64,000 nucleotides of DNA from Nyssa sinensis (GCA_008638375.1 CM018037.1:34581076-34645075), one strand, 5' to 3'. Counted from the first letter of the stretch, positions 23,391 through 38,348 are shown. Notes: generated by a model from the letters alone, not told the origin. A program made the numbers and translations.

Positions 23391-24080
23391 GCTCTCTCTC
23401 CCTCTTGATAATTGTTATCTTTTCTTCTTGTTGTTTATTGTATTGTTCTACCAACCCAGAATCTGGTATGGGTCAATACTACCAGTCTCATATTTGGATA
23501 ACTTCGAGCCAATATTACCCAAAAAATGTTAAATCAAAATATTAAGGATCTTTAGATTAGACAAAATATAATTTTTAAAATTATTATTTTCTAACACATT
23601 AAATTAAGAATACCCGACGCTAATTAACGATCAAAATAGTATTTACTTATGGTAGTGGGTCACTGTGTTCATCTTTTACTCTTGACAGACAAAAGTTCTA
23701 TGGCCACACCTCAGCACTATCATTTATGGCTGCTCAATCCAATTATTCTCTCCCGTTGCCCTTCTTTTTTTCTTGTAAACTTTTATTAAGAGAATGGAGT
23801 TGTTTGTTAACAATAAGGTTATCCAAGAACTTAGTGTTATTAGACAAAGTATAACTTAATTATTTAATCTTCCAACACCCCATATTATCAACCAATTTAC
23901 TTAAAAACTTAAAATTATTAGAATATTATAATTAAGTCATTTGATCCTTTAATATTCCTTGATTGCATACGCACTTCAAAGCACCTATTTGGATTGATTG
24001 GGTGAGTAGAAAGATCACGACATGTGTGTCCTCTCTTAAGGCGTACTTTGATCACGATTAGAGTCTTTATTTTTTTCACA
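23391..24080. other. Upstream flank of the dehydrogenase gene and spacer
   Basis: CT-rich sequence just above the start codon (on the plus strand 'ccatgctctctctccctcttg') is GA-rich on the coding strand and probably leader. Farther out the sequence is AT-rich. No gene is recognised. Confidence 0.4.
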
Positions 24081-24253
24081 AAAATATCATCTCATCTCCC
24101 AATCTTGGAGTAGGTGGCATCTTCAATTGGGCTGAGGTAGGGTTCAGGAACACAATTTATGATTATAAAATATCATCTCAATCTCCCAATCTTGGAGTAG
24201 GTGGCATCTTCAATTGGGCTGAGGTAGGGTTCAGGAACACAATTTATGATTAT
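24081..24253. repeat. Tandem duplication of an 86-87 bp unit
   Basis: Units 24081-24166 and 24167-24253 are identical apart from one inserted A ('ctcatctcc' versus 'ctcaatctcc'). The unit includes 'cttggagtaggtggcatctt' and 'gaacacaatttatgattat'. Near identity indicates a very recent duplication. Confidence 0.9.
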
Positions 24254-25328
24254 TTGTATATGATGTGTATACAAAAAGTCATTTGCATAATGTTATTTTA
24301 TATATATAGAACAAAAAGTCAAATTTTGGTAATCCTGTTCTAATACTAAAATATTATTTTTTAAGTACAATTATTATTTTTAAAAAAAAATAATATAAAT
24401 CTCACTTCCATTTGACATTTCATTTGACAATTACTTAAAGCATATACAAGTCGTATTCTAAGAATGACATAAAATGACACTAATTACATTTAATGCCAAA
24501 TATAGCATTAAAAATTTTTGACAAGCCAAATAACCTCGTATAACTTTTACATCAATACCAAATTATGCATTAGAGTTGTAGCTGAGCCTATTTGGACATG
24601 AATGGTTTCATTCACAATTTATAAGTTTTTAAATATAAAAATCCATCTTTAATAATGGATTAGAAAACCTCATATATTTCATCCCCCACAATCACTTTTA
24701 AGATTAGATTATCTTATCACACATCATTTTCCCCAAAGAATCCATCCAAGATAGAAAAACTTCCAACTCAAAATGACAAAAAATAAATAAAATCATTCAA
24801 TTCAAGAGAGCAATCAAATAAGAACTAATATTTATTTGTTACTTTTCAATATAAATTACAATACCATGAATTACAATTAGGTCAGTCAGACCTGGTCTTT
24901 TCCAATAGTACTAACACACCCAGACATGATACTGTGAGCATTAAAAGAAACCCTAAAAAGTATTTCAATACTCAGCTGAAAAATTGGAAAATTTCCTCAA
25001 CAGTGCAACTCTATCATGTGCCAACACTGGGAGAGAATATTGGAACCTTTAACCAAAAGCCAAAGAAAACTACAACTACAACTACAACTTGAGGTTTCCA
25101 GTAACAAATGTGAGTCACAAACCGTCTTAGAATGAATAGGCTTCTCCGCAATTACCCTACAGAATTAATCGTGATTAAACCAGCTACCGCATGGGAAACT
25201 CAAAACCGGCACCTCTCCCAACCATCTGATGATTCTTCCGTAAACTTGTACATTATAAAAGATCCGCGAACAAAAATCCAAACATACAAGAAAAGAATCA
25301 AATGGTGGTGAAAATAAATAGGTTCCAT
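24254..25328. other. Spacer and 3' flank of the ZFWD gene
   Basis: AT-rich to about 24.87 kb, then less so towards the ZFWD stop codon, so the 3' UTR of the minus-strand gene is probably within about 24.9-25.33 kb. A short 'actacaactacaactacaac' run lies at 25068-25090. No other gene is seen. Confidence 0.4.
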
Positions 25329-28300
25329 TCATCCACTTGAGGCAGCTGGTTCGGCCAACCACTGCCATACTCTCACTTTACCTGTTCCATCACCAGTAAA
25401 GAACAGACCGCCAGGACCTATCTGTATAGATCGAACCTCCTGTTTTGCAAATATCTTGCCCCTCTCCGAAAAACTACACCGAGTGAAAGAAAATTTCTTT
25501 TAAAATGACAATGCAAATTGAATAAAAAAAAGAAGAAGAAGAAACTGTGAATTTACAACTAAGAAAATACAGTATTGATTAAATGTAAAAACTCACGATG
25601 GCAAGTCATAGACGCGGACAGAATTGTCATTGCAAGAACACAGCAAGACTGGTTTGGCTTCTGAATCATGCATTCCGCATAGAGTGAGCAAGCCCTGCAG
25701 CAGGCAGGTCTATTAATATTAATAAGAAACACCAAGGAACTGTATGCTAGCAGACATTTGACAACGGTCCGCCAGAATTGGAAGATTACTGCATATTCCA
25801 TCAAACAATATCATCACTAGCATAAGAAATTATAAATAAACCAAAATTCCCAATCCATGTGATAGGGAATCCCCCTTGCACCTTACCCTAATGCCCACTG
25901 TCCATAGCCTGAAAACTAGGATGATTCAAAAAGTTGCACAAACAAACATGCCCCCCTGATGATCACTGTGGGAATCCCCCTTGCGCCTCACCCTAATGCT
26001 AACTGTCAATAGTCTGAAAACAAGGATGATTCAAAAAAGGTTGCAACCCCCCCCCCCCCCCCCGGGCCGGGGATCAATTATCACCAAACACCAATAACTA
26101 GAGCAAAGATCAAAATTCACACTTCCACTGCCCCTTCTTAATTCTTTTGAGAATAGAATAGCCATAATTTAACTTACATTCATCTAATGACTAATATCGC
26201 CTTAATACAACAATGCCTGTAAGCAACACAACATTTAGAGAATAGCCGTAATTCAATTGCAGAATATTTTTCTTCAATTGAAAATAAGAAATTTTATTTT
26301 ATAGAAAAGAGAACAATACAAAGCCAGAATAAGAATCATTCAAAGAAAAACAAAAGAACCACCAAACAGACAATACAAGGGAATAATATTCATAGAAACT
26401 CTGCATAATCCCTTGTAAGAGAGGCCTAAAGAGAAAGTCAAAAGGATGATCTCTCAAATAACTTCCTCTTCTAATAGCTTCTCCACAAAAAATCGCAGCA
26501 TTCCTTCCTCCCCAGATAAACCAAAAAATAGCCAATTCAGCGTCCACCCATAAAGATTTACCTATATATCCATTACCAAAGCCTCCAAAAGAGATCCCCA
26601 GAAAGGTAGTAATGGGGGTCTGCCACTAGCCCAGAAACAGTAAAAGAGACAAGTCTTCATCACAAAGAGAAACAGAAAGAGCAAATTAAGCCACCTATGA
26701 TAGTCATTAGTTAACTGAAGAGGCTGTCATTTGGTAGGAGACTTAATGGCAATATGCTGATGTCTGTCTCTCTCCAACAATACTGTGAACGGACCTACCC
26801 AAAAGCATCAACAACCATGATCACCACCAGCTGCAGTCAGTATTGCAATCACAGATCACCACTCTCTCTCAAGCATGTGTGCCATCAACTCCAACTGCAA
26901 ACTGCAAGTTTCCTGATACTGTGGTCATCGATCTACCCAACAATACCCGTCACCATCAAGGGTGACGCCGTCACTCTTCTCAGGTTTGGAACATCAATCA
27001 TCGTTAGTTTTCCCACCTCTAGCAACAAGACTTTAACCCACCACTGCAGCCAATTAGAACAACACCATCAAAACTATGATTGCCAACATCAATGATGGTA
27101 ATGCTCGTGACAATAGTAGTTCGGAAAGGGTAAGATAGGAGGCACAGAGGCATTGAAGAAAGGGAGAGACACTGGTTAATGGTAGGTGAGGACCTCGAAT
27201 GATTGTGACAGTGAGTCGGGATTTTGGGTGAAAGAAAAAGTGAGCCGGTTCTGTTAAATTATCAGTTCTCTTCTTTCGAAATGAGTTTTGAACTATCAGG
27301 TGACTTAGACAAATCTGGTCCATGAATATAGGTGAGGTGACGTGCTAGCATTTGGGGATTGGAATGGAAGATCCCCGTTTCTTGGTGAAATGGAGAGCCA
27401 GATCCTCGCATAGGCAGCATATAACAAAAGGATTAAAAAAGAGAACTCCGGTAATATTTTCAATCACCCCAAAGTGGAATAAATTTGTACAACCATATAT
27501 AAATTTAACTTTATCTTTAAAGATCCTTGAGGCAGGGATTACTACACATTGGATCTTCTCTTCATGCCATTCCACCAAGTATTTACCTTTACATCCCTGC
27601 AAGATAACGCCACAATCCAATTATCCCAAAATATCAGAAATATAAACTCAGTGCCTTCATGCAGTCTCTCCACCGACCCCATATATCATTGAGTGTGTAA
27701 TTTCTCATTCATGCTTGAACAACTAATGAGGAAAAAGAAAGAAAATGATAAGTGTAATCCACTCATCTTGCTTGAGAAAGATAGGGGAGACTCGAGAGAA
27801 AGAAAAGGAATGGAATGTTTTATTATGTGAGTATAAATGGTAAGGTAAAATAGGAATTCACTTGTTTAAAATATAGGCAAAAGATAGTAATCACTAACTC
27901 TCTAATCCTTTCCCTCCGTCTCCTTCCATTTTTTAAAGAGAGCAAAATGGACTTTTAAGCCCCTCACTATCCCTCTCTCTCCTTTCCTTATTTTTAAACC
28001 AATCCTGAAATAAGATCCCCTTCCTTCTCGTTTTCTTTCCTTTACTTCCTACTCCCTCAATCCAAGTGGGTTGTTAAGGAAACAAGTTACAAACCACCAT
28101 TAGCCACCCCTCTATTAAGGAGAGTGAATGCTCCTATTTTAGCCAAGCCATTGGCCTCCAAATCAGCAGACCTGAATATCCATTTGAACTCCACTAATAA
28201 AAAAAAGGCCAAATGCGTAATCCCTCAAATGAAACAATTGTATCACCGAGGGCATTCCTTCCTTCAGCCAAACTTGAGCCAAGGGATCATCTTCCACAAA

Positions 28301-31300
28301 TAATCAGCCCCATAGTGTAAGCTTTACATAGACCTTCATAAAATGCCAAGATCTCAGCTTTAATAAATCAAGCAGTCTAGAGAAAGCAAGAAAAGAGTTG
28401 CAGTCTTGTCCTCTAATAACGCTTCCAATCCCCAATTGGCTAAGATTAGCAAGAGAGTAACCATCAAAATTAAGTTTTAATACCTCACAAGGAGGGGGAA
28501 CCCACAAGGGGGAGGACCTAGACTTAGGAGTACTACTACAGAAACCAAAATTCAATGAGACAAAGTAAAATAAATAGGAAATCCACCAAACTCCCTTGTA
28601 ACAGAGGCCTGAATAGAAGTCAAAAAGATGATCTTCTCCCAAGCAGATTCCTCCTCCAGTTGCTTCTCAGTTGTAGTATTCCTCCCCATATAAATCAAAA
28701 AATAGCCAAATTGGTACCACGCATAAAGATTAGCCTCCAACTCCATTACCAAAGCCTCCAAAAGAGATCCACAGAACAGAAAGGTAGTAATGCATCTGCA
28801 GCTAGCCAAAAGAAAAATGCCAAAGAGAAAAGTCTTCGCCACAAAGGGAAACAAAACGATCAAATGAATAAACAGATGGTCTGCCAATTCATTACAGAGG
28901 CAGCATTAAACAAAATGATTAGAGTGAACTCAGACTGGACTTTCAGTCACCCCAAAAGCATCCTAGAGGAAGTGACTACACAAAATCAAGTCTTCCCTTC
29001 TTGAAGCATTTAGGTAAGTGTTTTGCACGTGGACTTCACCCCTAATTAAACAAATCTTTCTTCCAAAGGTAAATCATTATCCAAGGGTTAAATCTCCATC
29101 AAAACCACAAAATCTTCGAGCCCCAAAATCCAAATTATAACTGACCTTACCCAAAGTTCCTTCGCATGTATGATGTACTAAATAATTTCATAGTTGTTTT
29201 TGGGCAATCCAAGTTTTGTCCTGAAATTCTTAAAACACAAACTCCAGCCCCAAGAAAAAATTAGTTCCTAGAGAGTAGCAGAGAATAACAAATTTAGATA
29301 AATGAACAGATTATCCCTCTTTAATTTGAAGGGAACAAGTCATGGACCACCATGAATTGACAACCTACTGCACAGAATCACTTTAAAATTCTAGCAAATG
29401 TAATCAAAGTGTGAAAATTACCCCCTTACACCAAACTTTTTCCCTAATTCGAGTAACAGCGTGGAGTAGAGTGCCCATGGATTCTATATGATAAGTCACC
29501 AAAAAAGGAAATATTATATAATGAAACCATCTATAAATATCAAATTTCCCCTTCAACACTTGGGATGTGAAAAACAAAAAGAATAACAGAACTATATAAT
29601 TTTGACATTGAACGTATTATTTTATTGTTTTTTGATAAGAGTTGTATATATAAAGGTGCCCAAGAAGGGCATCAAGGGCAAAAACTCCAGAAGATTACAT
29701 ATGGTTTAGAGAACCCAAAAAATCTACAAAAGATGAGACATTTACAAGAAAAATCTCTTTGGCCCAAAAAAATAAAAGACGCAAAAAGACATCTTTAAAG
29801 ATAGGAATAGAAAGCTCCCGATCTTCAAAGACACGATTGTTTCTTTCTATCCAAATACACTACAAGAGGCAAATTGGGGCCAGCCTCCAAATCTTCTTAA
29901 CCTCAGTAGGAAGGCTGCACCCTTCCCAAGCCAACAAAAGGTCATGGACGGAGCATGGCATAACCCAGGAAAAGCCAAACAAGGCTAAGACAAGGTTCCA
30001 GCAACTCCAAGAAACATAACAATGGACGAGGACGCGATCCACCCTCTCCTCATTATTCTTACAAAAATAGCCTCTACTAGCCAAAAGAAAGCCCCTTCTC
30101 TTCAAGTTCTCCGCAGTTAAGATAGCCTTCCAAGAGGCTTCCCAGGCAAAGAAGGAAGCTTTTGGGGGGGCTTTAGAGCACCAAGTGAGCTTCCATGGAA
30201 AATGAGGATTAACAGAATTGAACATGCTCTTGTAGAAAGAGTTGACAGAAAAAGATTTCTTATCCGTCATCCAAATTCTCCTATCCTCCCTACCCTCCAT
30301 AGCCCGGAAGTTGTTAATGAGACGAAGGAAAGAGCCCACCTCTTCAAGCTCCCAGTCAAAGAAATCTCTCCTAAAGCGAGGGTCCAAATAAGCTCATTCC
30401 CTACTCTCTTCGTGCACTTGCTAACCCAAGCCTCCTTGTTGCTAGCCAAACTGTATAACGTAGGGAATTTCATCTTCAGCGACTCAACACCAGCCCAGGC
30501 ATCATCCCAGAATTTCACCCTCTCACCATTCCCTATAGCAAAAGTGCATCTATTCTTGAAAATCCTTCAGTTACCTCGAACGGAGCCCCAAAGACCACAT
30601 CCCCTCGGACCCTCTGCATTACCCGAACACCAACCCCCAATATCGCACCCATACTTGGAAACAATGGCCTCTTTCCATAACACCCTATCACCTTCGCCAA
30701 AATTCCATAACCATTTCCGAAAGGCTGTGTTAAAGAGACTCAAATCCTTCACCCCTAAACCCCCAAGAGACACGGGCTTCTTGATTTTGTCCCAAGCAAC
30801 TAAGTGGATCTTTCTGCAATCACTGTCGTGACCCCATAGGAAATCCCTTTGAATCTTCTCTAATCTTTTGCTGACTATCTTTGGCATAGGGAAGAGAGAC
30901 ATGAAATAGGTAGAGAGGTTTGACAAGGAACTTTTTAGAAGGGTGAACCTGTCTCCCTTATAGAGGAGTTGACCTTTCCAACCTGACAGCTTGCTAAAAA
31001 ACCTTTCAACCACTAGATCCCAAACCCCAATAGATCTCAAAGGAGCTCCTAACGGGAGGCCCAAGTAAACCAAAGGGAAGCAGCTCACTCTACAACCCAG
31101 AGTACTGACTAAATTGGCTATCTCTTGGACCGGCCTTACCGGGGTAATGCTGTTTTTTGCAAGATTGATCCTCAGACCTGATACTGCTTCAAAACACACT
31201 AGAATGCATTTGATAAAGCGAAGCTGATGCACTGAAGGGTCACAAAAAATGATGGCATCGTCAGCAAACAACAGATGGGAAATGACGGCACCTCCACCCC

Positions 31301-34300
31301 CTCTGTCCCCCACCTGGAAGCCTTTGATGAGGCCCACATCCTCGGCACGGCCCATAAAACAACTCAGGGCCTCCGTAGCAATCACAAATAGGAAAGGGGA
31401 AAGGGGATCTCCCTGCCTCAAACCTTGAGAGGAACGGAAGAACCCTGCCGGGAAGCCATGGACAAGGACCGAAAAAGAGACTGTGGTTATGCACGCCTGA
31501 ATCCACTTCCGCCACTTGCCCCCAAAACCCATCTTGGCTAACATCCTCAACAAAAAACTCCAATTAACATGGTCAAAGGCCTTCTCAATATCATGCTTGC
31601 ACACAAGCCATTTCCTTCGTTGCTTCATCCTAGAATCAATGCACTCATTAGCAATAAGGACCGCATCCAGAATTTGCCAACCTTCCACAAAAGCATTTTG
31701 GCTGGGAGAGATAATACTACCCATAATCTTCTTCATCCTTAAGAAAAGAACCTTTGCAATCAGTTTGTGGACACTGCCCTCAAAACTTATCGGACGAAAG
31801 TCCTTGATGTAGTTGGCTCCTTCCTTTTTAGGAATGAGGGCAACGAAAGAAATGTTGAGGCTTCGCTCGAAGCCCCCCCCCCTCCCTGTGAAAAGTCCCA
31901 AAAACCACCATCACATCCGATTTCAACACATCCCAACATTTTTTATAGAAAGCCATAGTGAAGCCGTCGGGGCCTGGAACTTTATCCCCATTGCACTCCT
32001 CTAGAGCTCTCTCCACTTCCTCTCCCGAGAAAGGGATCTCCAGATTGGTAGCTTCCTCACCGTTCAAACTTTTCAAAAGCATGTCATCCACCCCGAGTCT
32101 CAGCTGCACGGCTCTGTTTAAAGGCTAGAGAAGAAGTCAACAATACCCCTTCTGATGGACTCCTCCTCAGTGAGAACATGATCCTTAATAACAATAGAGG
32201 AGATTTTATTCTTTCTGTAGTGAGCAGAAGTCATTCTGTAAAAGAATTTTGTGTTGCGGTCACCTTCTTTAAGCCAAATGGCATGAGATTTCTGTCTTTA
32301 AGAAATTTCCTCCATCTTAAGAATCTGCCCAATTGGGCCCTTCAGGCCATCTCTCTCTCTCCTTTTCTCAGTAGAGAGAGAGCTCCACTGGTCTTCCTTG
32401 TCCAATTCCATCAGGTTATTCAGTAAGGATTGCTTCCTAACCTGAATTGAGCCAAAGACTTCACAATTCCACTTTCGAAGGTCTTCTTTGAGGAATTTCA
32501 ACTTTCTAGCAATGAAAAAGCTTGGTGACTCAGCCACAACATAAGATTCCCACCAATTTCTCACCAAATCCATGAAGCCTTCATGATCAAGCCACATGTT
32601 TTCAAATCTAAAAGGACTTCTTCCTGCACTAAAACCCCCACAGTACAGCATGACAAGATGATGGTCAGAACACGGCTATGGCAAACACTTTTGGGAGATA
32701 CCCGGGAAGTCATCTTCCCAATTGTTCGCCACCAAAAATCTATCCAGACGAGACATAGCAGGTTGATGACCTCCACGGGTAAAGTCATTATTTCCTTCAT
32801 TATTTTAACATAGACTCACACCCAAAGCAAAGAGAAAAATAGATATTTAATACAATAAAGTGACATATACACACATAAGTTGTGTCCTAGATTCTAAGTT
32901 ATAGGGGGATTTTGAATCAAATGGCTCATATCCCAGTCAAAACGTGTCATTAATGTCCTCATCCTCATGTTGTAGCTAAATATGTAGATCAAGCAAGGGG
33001 TGGGATTGTTGAAGCATCCAATCCAAAAGTTTCCTTCAAATCCAGAGCACCTTCGGAGGGTGTTTAAGTAGATAACATTATATAAGATACCAAGATAACT
33101 CAGTATAATTAATTGAAAATAACCTACCAAAAAAATATATTAAGATGTATACCAATGGTGCCAACATGTAATTGACTTTATTCCTACTTTCATGGTGCAC
33201 TATCAATTAATGCAAAATGGTGGCTTTCACCTGTTCCCTACCATCTTGTCTAGCCATATCTATGTATTATTTATTTTAAGACCAGAAACCCGCCAATAAC
33301 AAAATTAATGTTAGGTCAGAACAAAAATAGCATTAAGATTGTCGGAGCACCATTTGGAGTGGAAGTATGCAACACCATCTAAAAGGATCTGGCATGGAGG
33401 ATGGAATATAGGCAATTCATTAGCCTAGAAAACTGCTTAGGACTGAACCTTCTAATAATTTCATTACCCTCAAAAACTTAATTTGGCCCATGCCCACCCC
33501 TAAGCATCCTTAAATGTGCAAAGTACCTGACTCAAGAACACAAACAACATGTGCAAGGCTAAAAGATATGGGATTAACATGCTTACGGCATATGTCTCCT
33601 ACATTTGTATGTGTTTGTATACACCAAATGAAAATGATAAAAACATTCCTATTAAATAAGCCTAAGATCCTGCCTACAAATACCACCTACCCGCCACACC
33701 AGAAGAAGGTGGAGGCCGAGCTACTCTAGATTCAAACCCAAGTCTCTGGAGGGGCAACCAAGAGTTACCACCAGGACCCATTGAACTTTCAGCTAAATCA
33801 ATTGTTCAATAAAATACGTGTATCCTAGCAAGAACAAAAGCTCCTTTCACATCAATATCATTATAAGAATTAGAAGCCTCATAAATGAAGGGCGCTAACC
33901 AATAACTTTTCAGATTCAGTGGGACGCAAGCATATACAGGACTAGGAGATATTTTTTATGAACATACATGTTCTTCATTGTGGGTGTATGTTACTTCCAA
34001 ATTTCCACTCTCAGTAGCAACCCACACCTGCACAAACAGGAAAAATCAAATAAGCAACTCGATAGGTGAGAGTATTATAAGTTTATAACTAATATGAAAA
34101 ACACAAACCTTTATTGTTTTGTCTAGTGAACATGATAAAAGAAACTGGTCCCAACAAAGAACAGACATTACAACTGAGGTATGCTCTGTCAGAGTCTGTA
34201 AACACTGCAAAGTTTCCAGGCTCCAAACCTGCAATCAGAATAAGTGTATACAAAAACTAAAAATAAGAGATGAGAAAAATAAAGCTGAAATCATGATGCC

Positions 34301-37300
34301 AAAAAGTCATCTGAAAACCCTTATTCAAGAATCACAATAACCACAGCAGGATGCACATCTCGTTACTACTGACTTACTCTAATAGAATGGTCCATGGAAC
34401 CAGAGTATAGCCTGTTAGCTCCAACAACTAGAGTCACAACAGCAAGAGTGTGACCCTTAAGTGATGCAGCTGGTTCAAAGCAGTTAGAAGCTGCATTGAA
34501 TTTCCACACCAATATGGTCCCATCCTGCAGCGGAAGTTTTCTTCTGTCAGGGAGAAAAAAATGCCAATACCAGAGACAGAAAGAGGGAACTGAAACTGAA
34601 TGTAAAAATGCAAGGTGTTCTCCATTGCAGGTTCCAAGTTGCAGAGCCACAATGCTAGCCACCACAAACCAAAGGCACTCCAGATCACCAGGATTTTAGG
34701 GAGAACATATGTATAATAACTAACCAATACATGTTGTTAGCCCTGAGGTTTCAACCCAAGGTTAGAAATTGAATTTTGATAATAACACTACCTTGATGGC
34801 GTGTGCTAATTGTTTAAATGAGTGATATTGGCAAAACAAGATACATCAAAAGTAAAAGAGAAAATGAAGCATCAACTATGAAGTATCAAGCTCAAAAGGA
34901 AGCTTTCAAGGCACATTTCATTCTCAAATGGCATCATGCTATAATAAAATGATTTACTGATCAAAAAAATGCTATGATAAAATGATACAAAGATTAACTT
35001 AACATCAAAAAGGACAAAGATCTTAGGTCTAAAGGGGTGAATTGAGTGTTTGGGTAATCTTTCTGAAGTTAAGTCTCTTGATTGAACACTTGGCTCAATG
35101 CACCCTAGAAAGTCATTGGGACCGTTAACTTAAAACGGTAAATATCATATAAAAGGTCCTTAGACATGTTGACAAGATTCAAACTGTGATTTCAACTTAC
35201 ATTTCAGTCAACATTAACTTAATGATTAACCAAAAGGCTCAAAAAGAACAAATCCTTTATAAAAAGAGTAGACTGAAAAATATTGAAAATTTCCTCAAGT
35301 CTAATGAATCAATCGTCTAATGGATCTAGAACAGTCAACCAATAAGATTGATCTTAAAAGGAAAAAAATTCTGGAAACATCAGTCAACTAATGGATCTAG
35401 ACTGGTCAACAAATGAGATTGATCTTTTAAAAAGAAAATTCACTTGAAACTTGAAAGATCAATCAACTGATGAGACTGGACCAGTCAACTAATGCAACAT
35501 ATCTTTCAAAGACAGGAAGTTAGTGGAAAGATAAGTCGACTAATAGTCAAGATCAGTTGACTGATGTCGTGAAACAGACAAATAAAATGGTTAATTCTGA
35601 CGGTTCTGTTTGCCCTCCTTGGGTGCCCTTTATAGTGATATTTTACCTATCAAAAAAAAAGTCCAGATCATTTATTATTGAGCCTCTTTGCTATACTCTC
35701 ATGTGTACTTTCATTTATATATCCAACTCAAGAGAGTTATTCTTCTGTAAGAATCTTCATTTTACATCATTATTGAGATTGTAAAATGGTTGGTATGACC
35801 CTCATTGAGTGAAAAGAGATTTTTCACATGTTGAAAAAACAGAGTGGTGTGGCTCTGCTATAAAGGGTTGTTCTCCACCTGGAAGGGGGATTAATATAGT
35901 GGATTTGGGAATCTTAAGCAATTTTCTTGAGCTGGATGTAGGCAGAGTGCTGAACCACATTAATATAGCTATATTTCTCTTTCCTCTATCTCCACTTTAC
36001 TTTTAAATTTGCTTTGTTCATACTTAAATTACTTTCTTGATTTGAGCATCAATATAATTTATCCATTATTTATTAATGTTTGTCATATATCCTGCTCAGC
36101 CCCTCAATGATATATTTTTGGGCAACATATGTCACAGCAAGTACCCATCAAACATTTTGTATAACAACTCATTCATAAAAAAATGGTAATCTGCATAAGT
36201 TAAAAGGAGATGAAGTCCTTATGAAAAGTGTGCAACCCATTACTAAAAACCCCTATATGCACAGGCAGACTATGGAAATAAAACAATCTAGTTAATTATA
36301 GAAACCAATAAAGCTGCCCATAGTCATAAGATATACCTGTATACCCGCAAAGAGAAAATCACTACCCACAACCAGGGCATAGACTTGTCCACCAAGTCCA
36401 CTAAGACTCAGGTCTGTGCTGGTTTGGATGTTCCATGCCTGCCATATAAAAGCACAACCCCAAGAAAGCAGAGGATAGTATCATAATCCACAGCTAATAG
36501 CTTAGAAAGAACAAAACCAATACAATAATGAACTAAAATAAGACATAAGAAGGATGAAAAGTTTTTGCCTCCACCTTACCTTGACAACATTTGGTAGACC
36601 CACAAATACCCATGGCCCTTCACTGAGCATACAACCTACTTCCGCGCCCATATTAATCACTCCTGCACACTGTAGAAGATAGAGAAAAACACAAATATAT
36701 GAACAAATTTCACTACCTTCCATCCGGTAGACAAGAAAACAAAGGAAAATAAAATAAAATATAATTACACAGTAACCCCAAGTGGGGTAACCGAGTGGTA
36801 GTAAATCACATGGTAAGTGCCTTACAAGGCACGGGTCATGGGCTCAATACTCCACAAAAGCAATGACACTCCTTTGGGCCACCTCCCTTAGATTTAATTG
36901 ATACATGTAGGTAGGAAGTTTGCAAGTACCCCCAGGTTTACAACCGGCCATGCAACCGAAAGTTGCGGTTGGTAGGGTGGTTACTGGGTCATCAAAAAAA
37001 TAAATATAGATATATATATATATAATTATATAGTATATCTCAAGTGGCATGTTTCTTTGGTTTTTGAAAGATAAAGGTTCACAACTAAGGGCCTTTTTGA
37101 GTATATTGTTTCTAATCTTTAAAGTTTTTTTAATTTATTTATTTTGGTGGCACTTTTTTTTTTTGGGGGGGGGGGTAAGATTTTTTTGGGGTGCTTCAAT
37201 AAGATCAGCAACGGCGTTATGGGATTCAATTAATGAGAAATTCCAACGGAGATTGGAGGGATGTAAGAAGAAATACTTATCCAAAGGAGGAAAAATTGTT

Positions 37301-38348
37301 CTTATTAAGAGTACCTTGACAAACCTTCAAACGTACTATATGTCTCTCTTTCCCATGTCAATGTCGGTGGAGAGAAAATTAGAAAAACTTCAATGTGACT
37401 TCTTGTGGAGGGTAAAGAGAGTCAAAGGAAAGTATACCATTTTAAGTGAAAGAAGGTGAAACTCCCAATTGTTAAGGAAGGTTAGGGATTCAAGGACTTG
37501 AAACTTTTTAATAAGGCGTTTCTTGGAAAGTAGATGTGGAGATTTACGGCAGAAGAGTGGTTTTCGAGGGAAGTCACAGAGGCTTATGGGTGTGGGGTTT
37601 GGAAGTCCATGAGGGAAAGGAAGATTTCCAGCAACTTGTGTGTTTTGAGGTAAAAGATGGGAGGAGGGTGAAGTTTTAGGAGGATATATGGTGCTGTGAG
37701 GAGCCTTTGAGGGTGAGATTTCCTTCTTTGTTTAATATAACCATAAGCAACGAGGTCATTGTTGCTGATTGTGTTGCGTTTGTGGGAGATAAGTTGGTGT
37801 GGAGTCCTAGATTTGAGAGTTGTAGGAGGCAGAAGGCATTATGGAGTTGTTAAGTAGGCATGAATTAAAGGCAGGCAAGGAAGATGTTATGATATGGAAA
37901 GGAGACAGTTAAGAAATTTACAATACAGTCATTCTATAAGGAATTGATGGAGAAGAGATGACAAGTCTTTTCTATGGAGAATGACTTTGAGGTCTCAAGT
38001 CCCAAATAAGGTGGCATTTTTCACTTGATGTGCTATCTTAACTATGGATAATCTTCGTAGGAGAGGATTTCATCTCCTTGGTCTGTGTTGTTTATGCAAG
38101 AATGCAAAGGAAATGGTAGATCATATCCCAGTTCATTGCAAGTTTGCAAAGGACGCATGGAACTTGGTGTTGTCTTTCTTCGGGTGTAGTTGGGTAAGGT
38201 TGAAATATACTAACTAGGGTTTTTTGAGTTGAAGGTGTAGCCAGGTAAGGAAAGGGAAGAAAATAGCTTGGAGAATGGCTCCCCAATGTCTTCTATGGTG
38301 TTTATGGATGGAATAAAATCGAAAGATATTTCAAGAGACGGACTGATC

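Larger units (their letters stand above)
34735..36127 (+). mobile_element. Solo LTR of a Copia-like retrotransposon (ZFWD intron)
   Basis: It starts TGTTAGCCC and ends GGGCAACA, short inverted LTR ends, flanked by a near-perfect 5-bp target duplication (catgt on the left, tatgt on the right). The interior carries 'attttgataataacac' near the 5' end, diverged copies of a 'cagtcaactaatg' motif (35305-35570), and near the 3' end 'gatgtaggcagagtgctgaaccac'. These are familiar from SIRE/Tork-type plant Copia LTRs. No internal retrotransposon domains flank it, so it is a solo LTR. A LINE 3' tail is nested at about 35610-35662. Orientation is opposite to the host gene. Confidence 0.65.

Noticed and set aside
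30202..30831. 209-codon plus-strand reading frame
   Set aside because: Antisense to the LINE reverse-transcriptase C-terminal region on the minus strand, which has clear family motifs.
36777..36860. Possible tRNA gene
   Set aside because: A- and B-like boxes occur, but no acceptor or anticodon stem is convincing and a SINE-type body with an A-rich tail follows.
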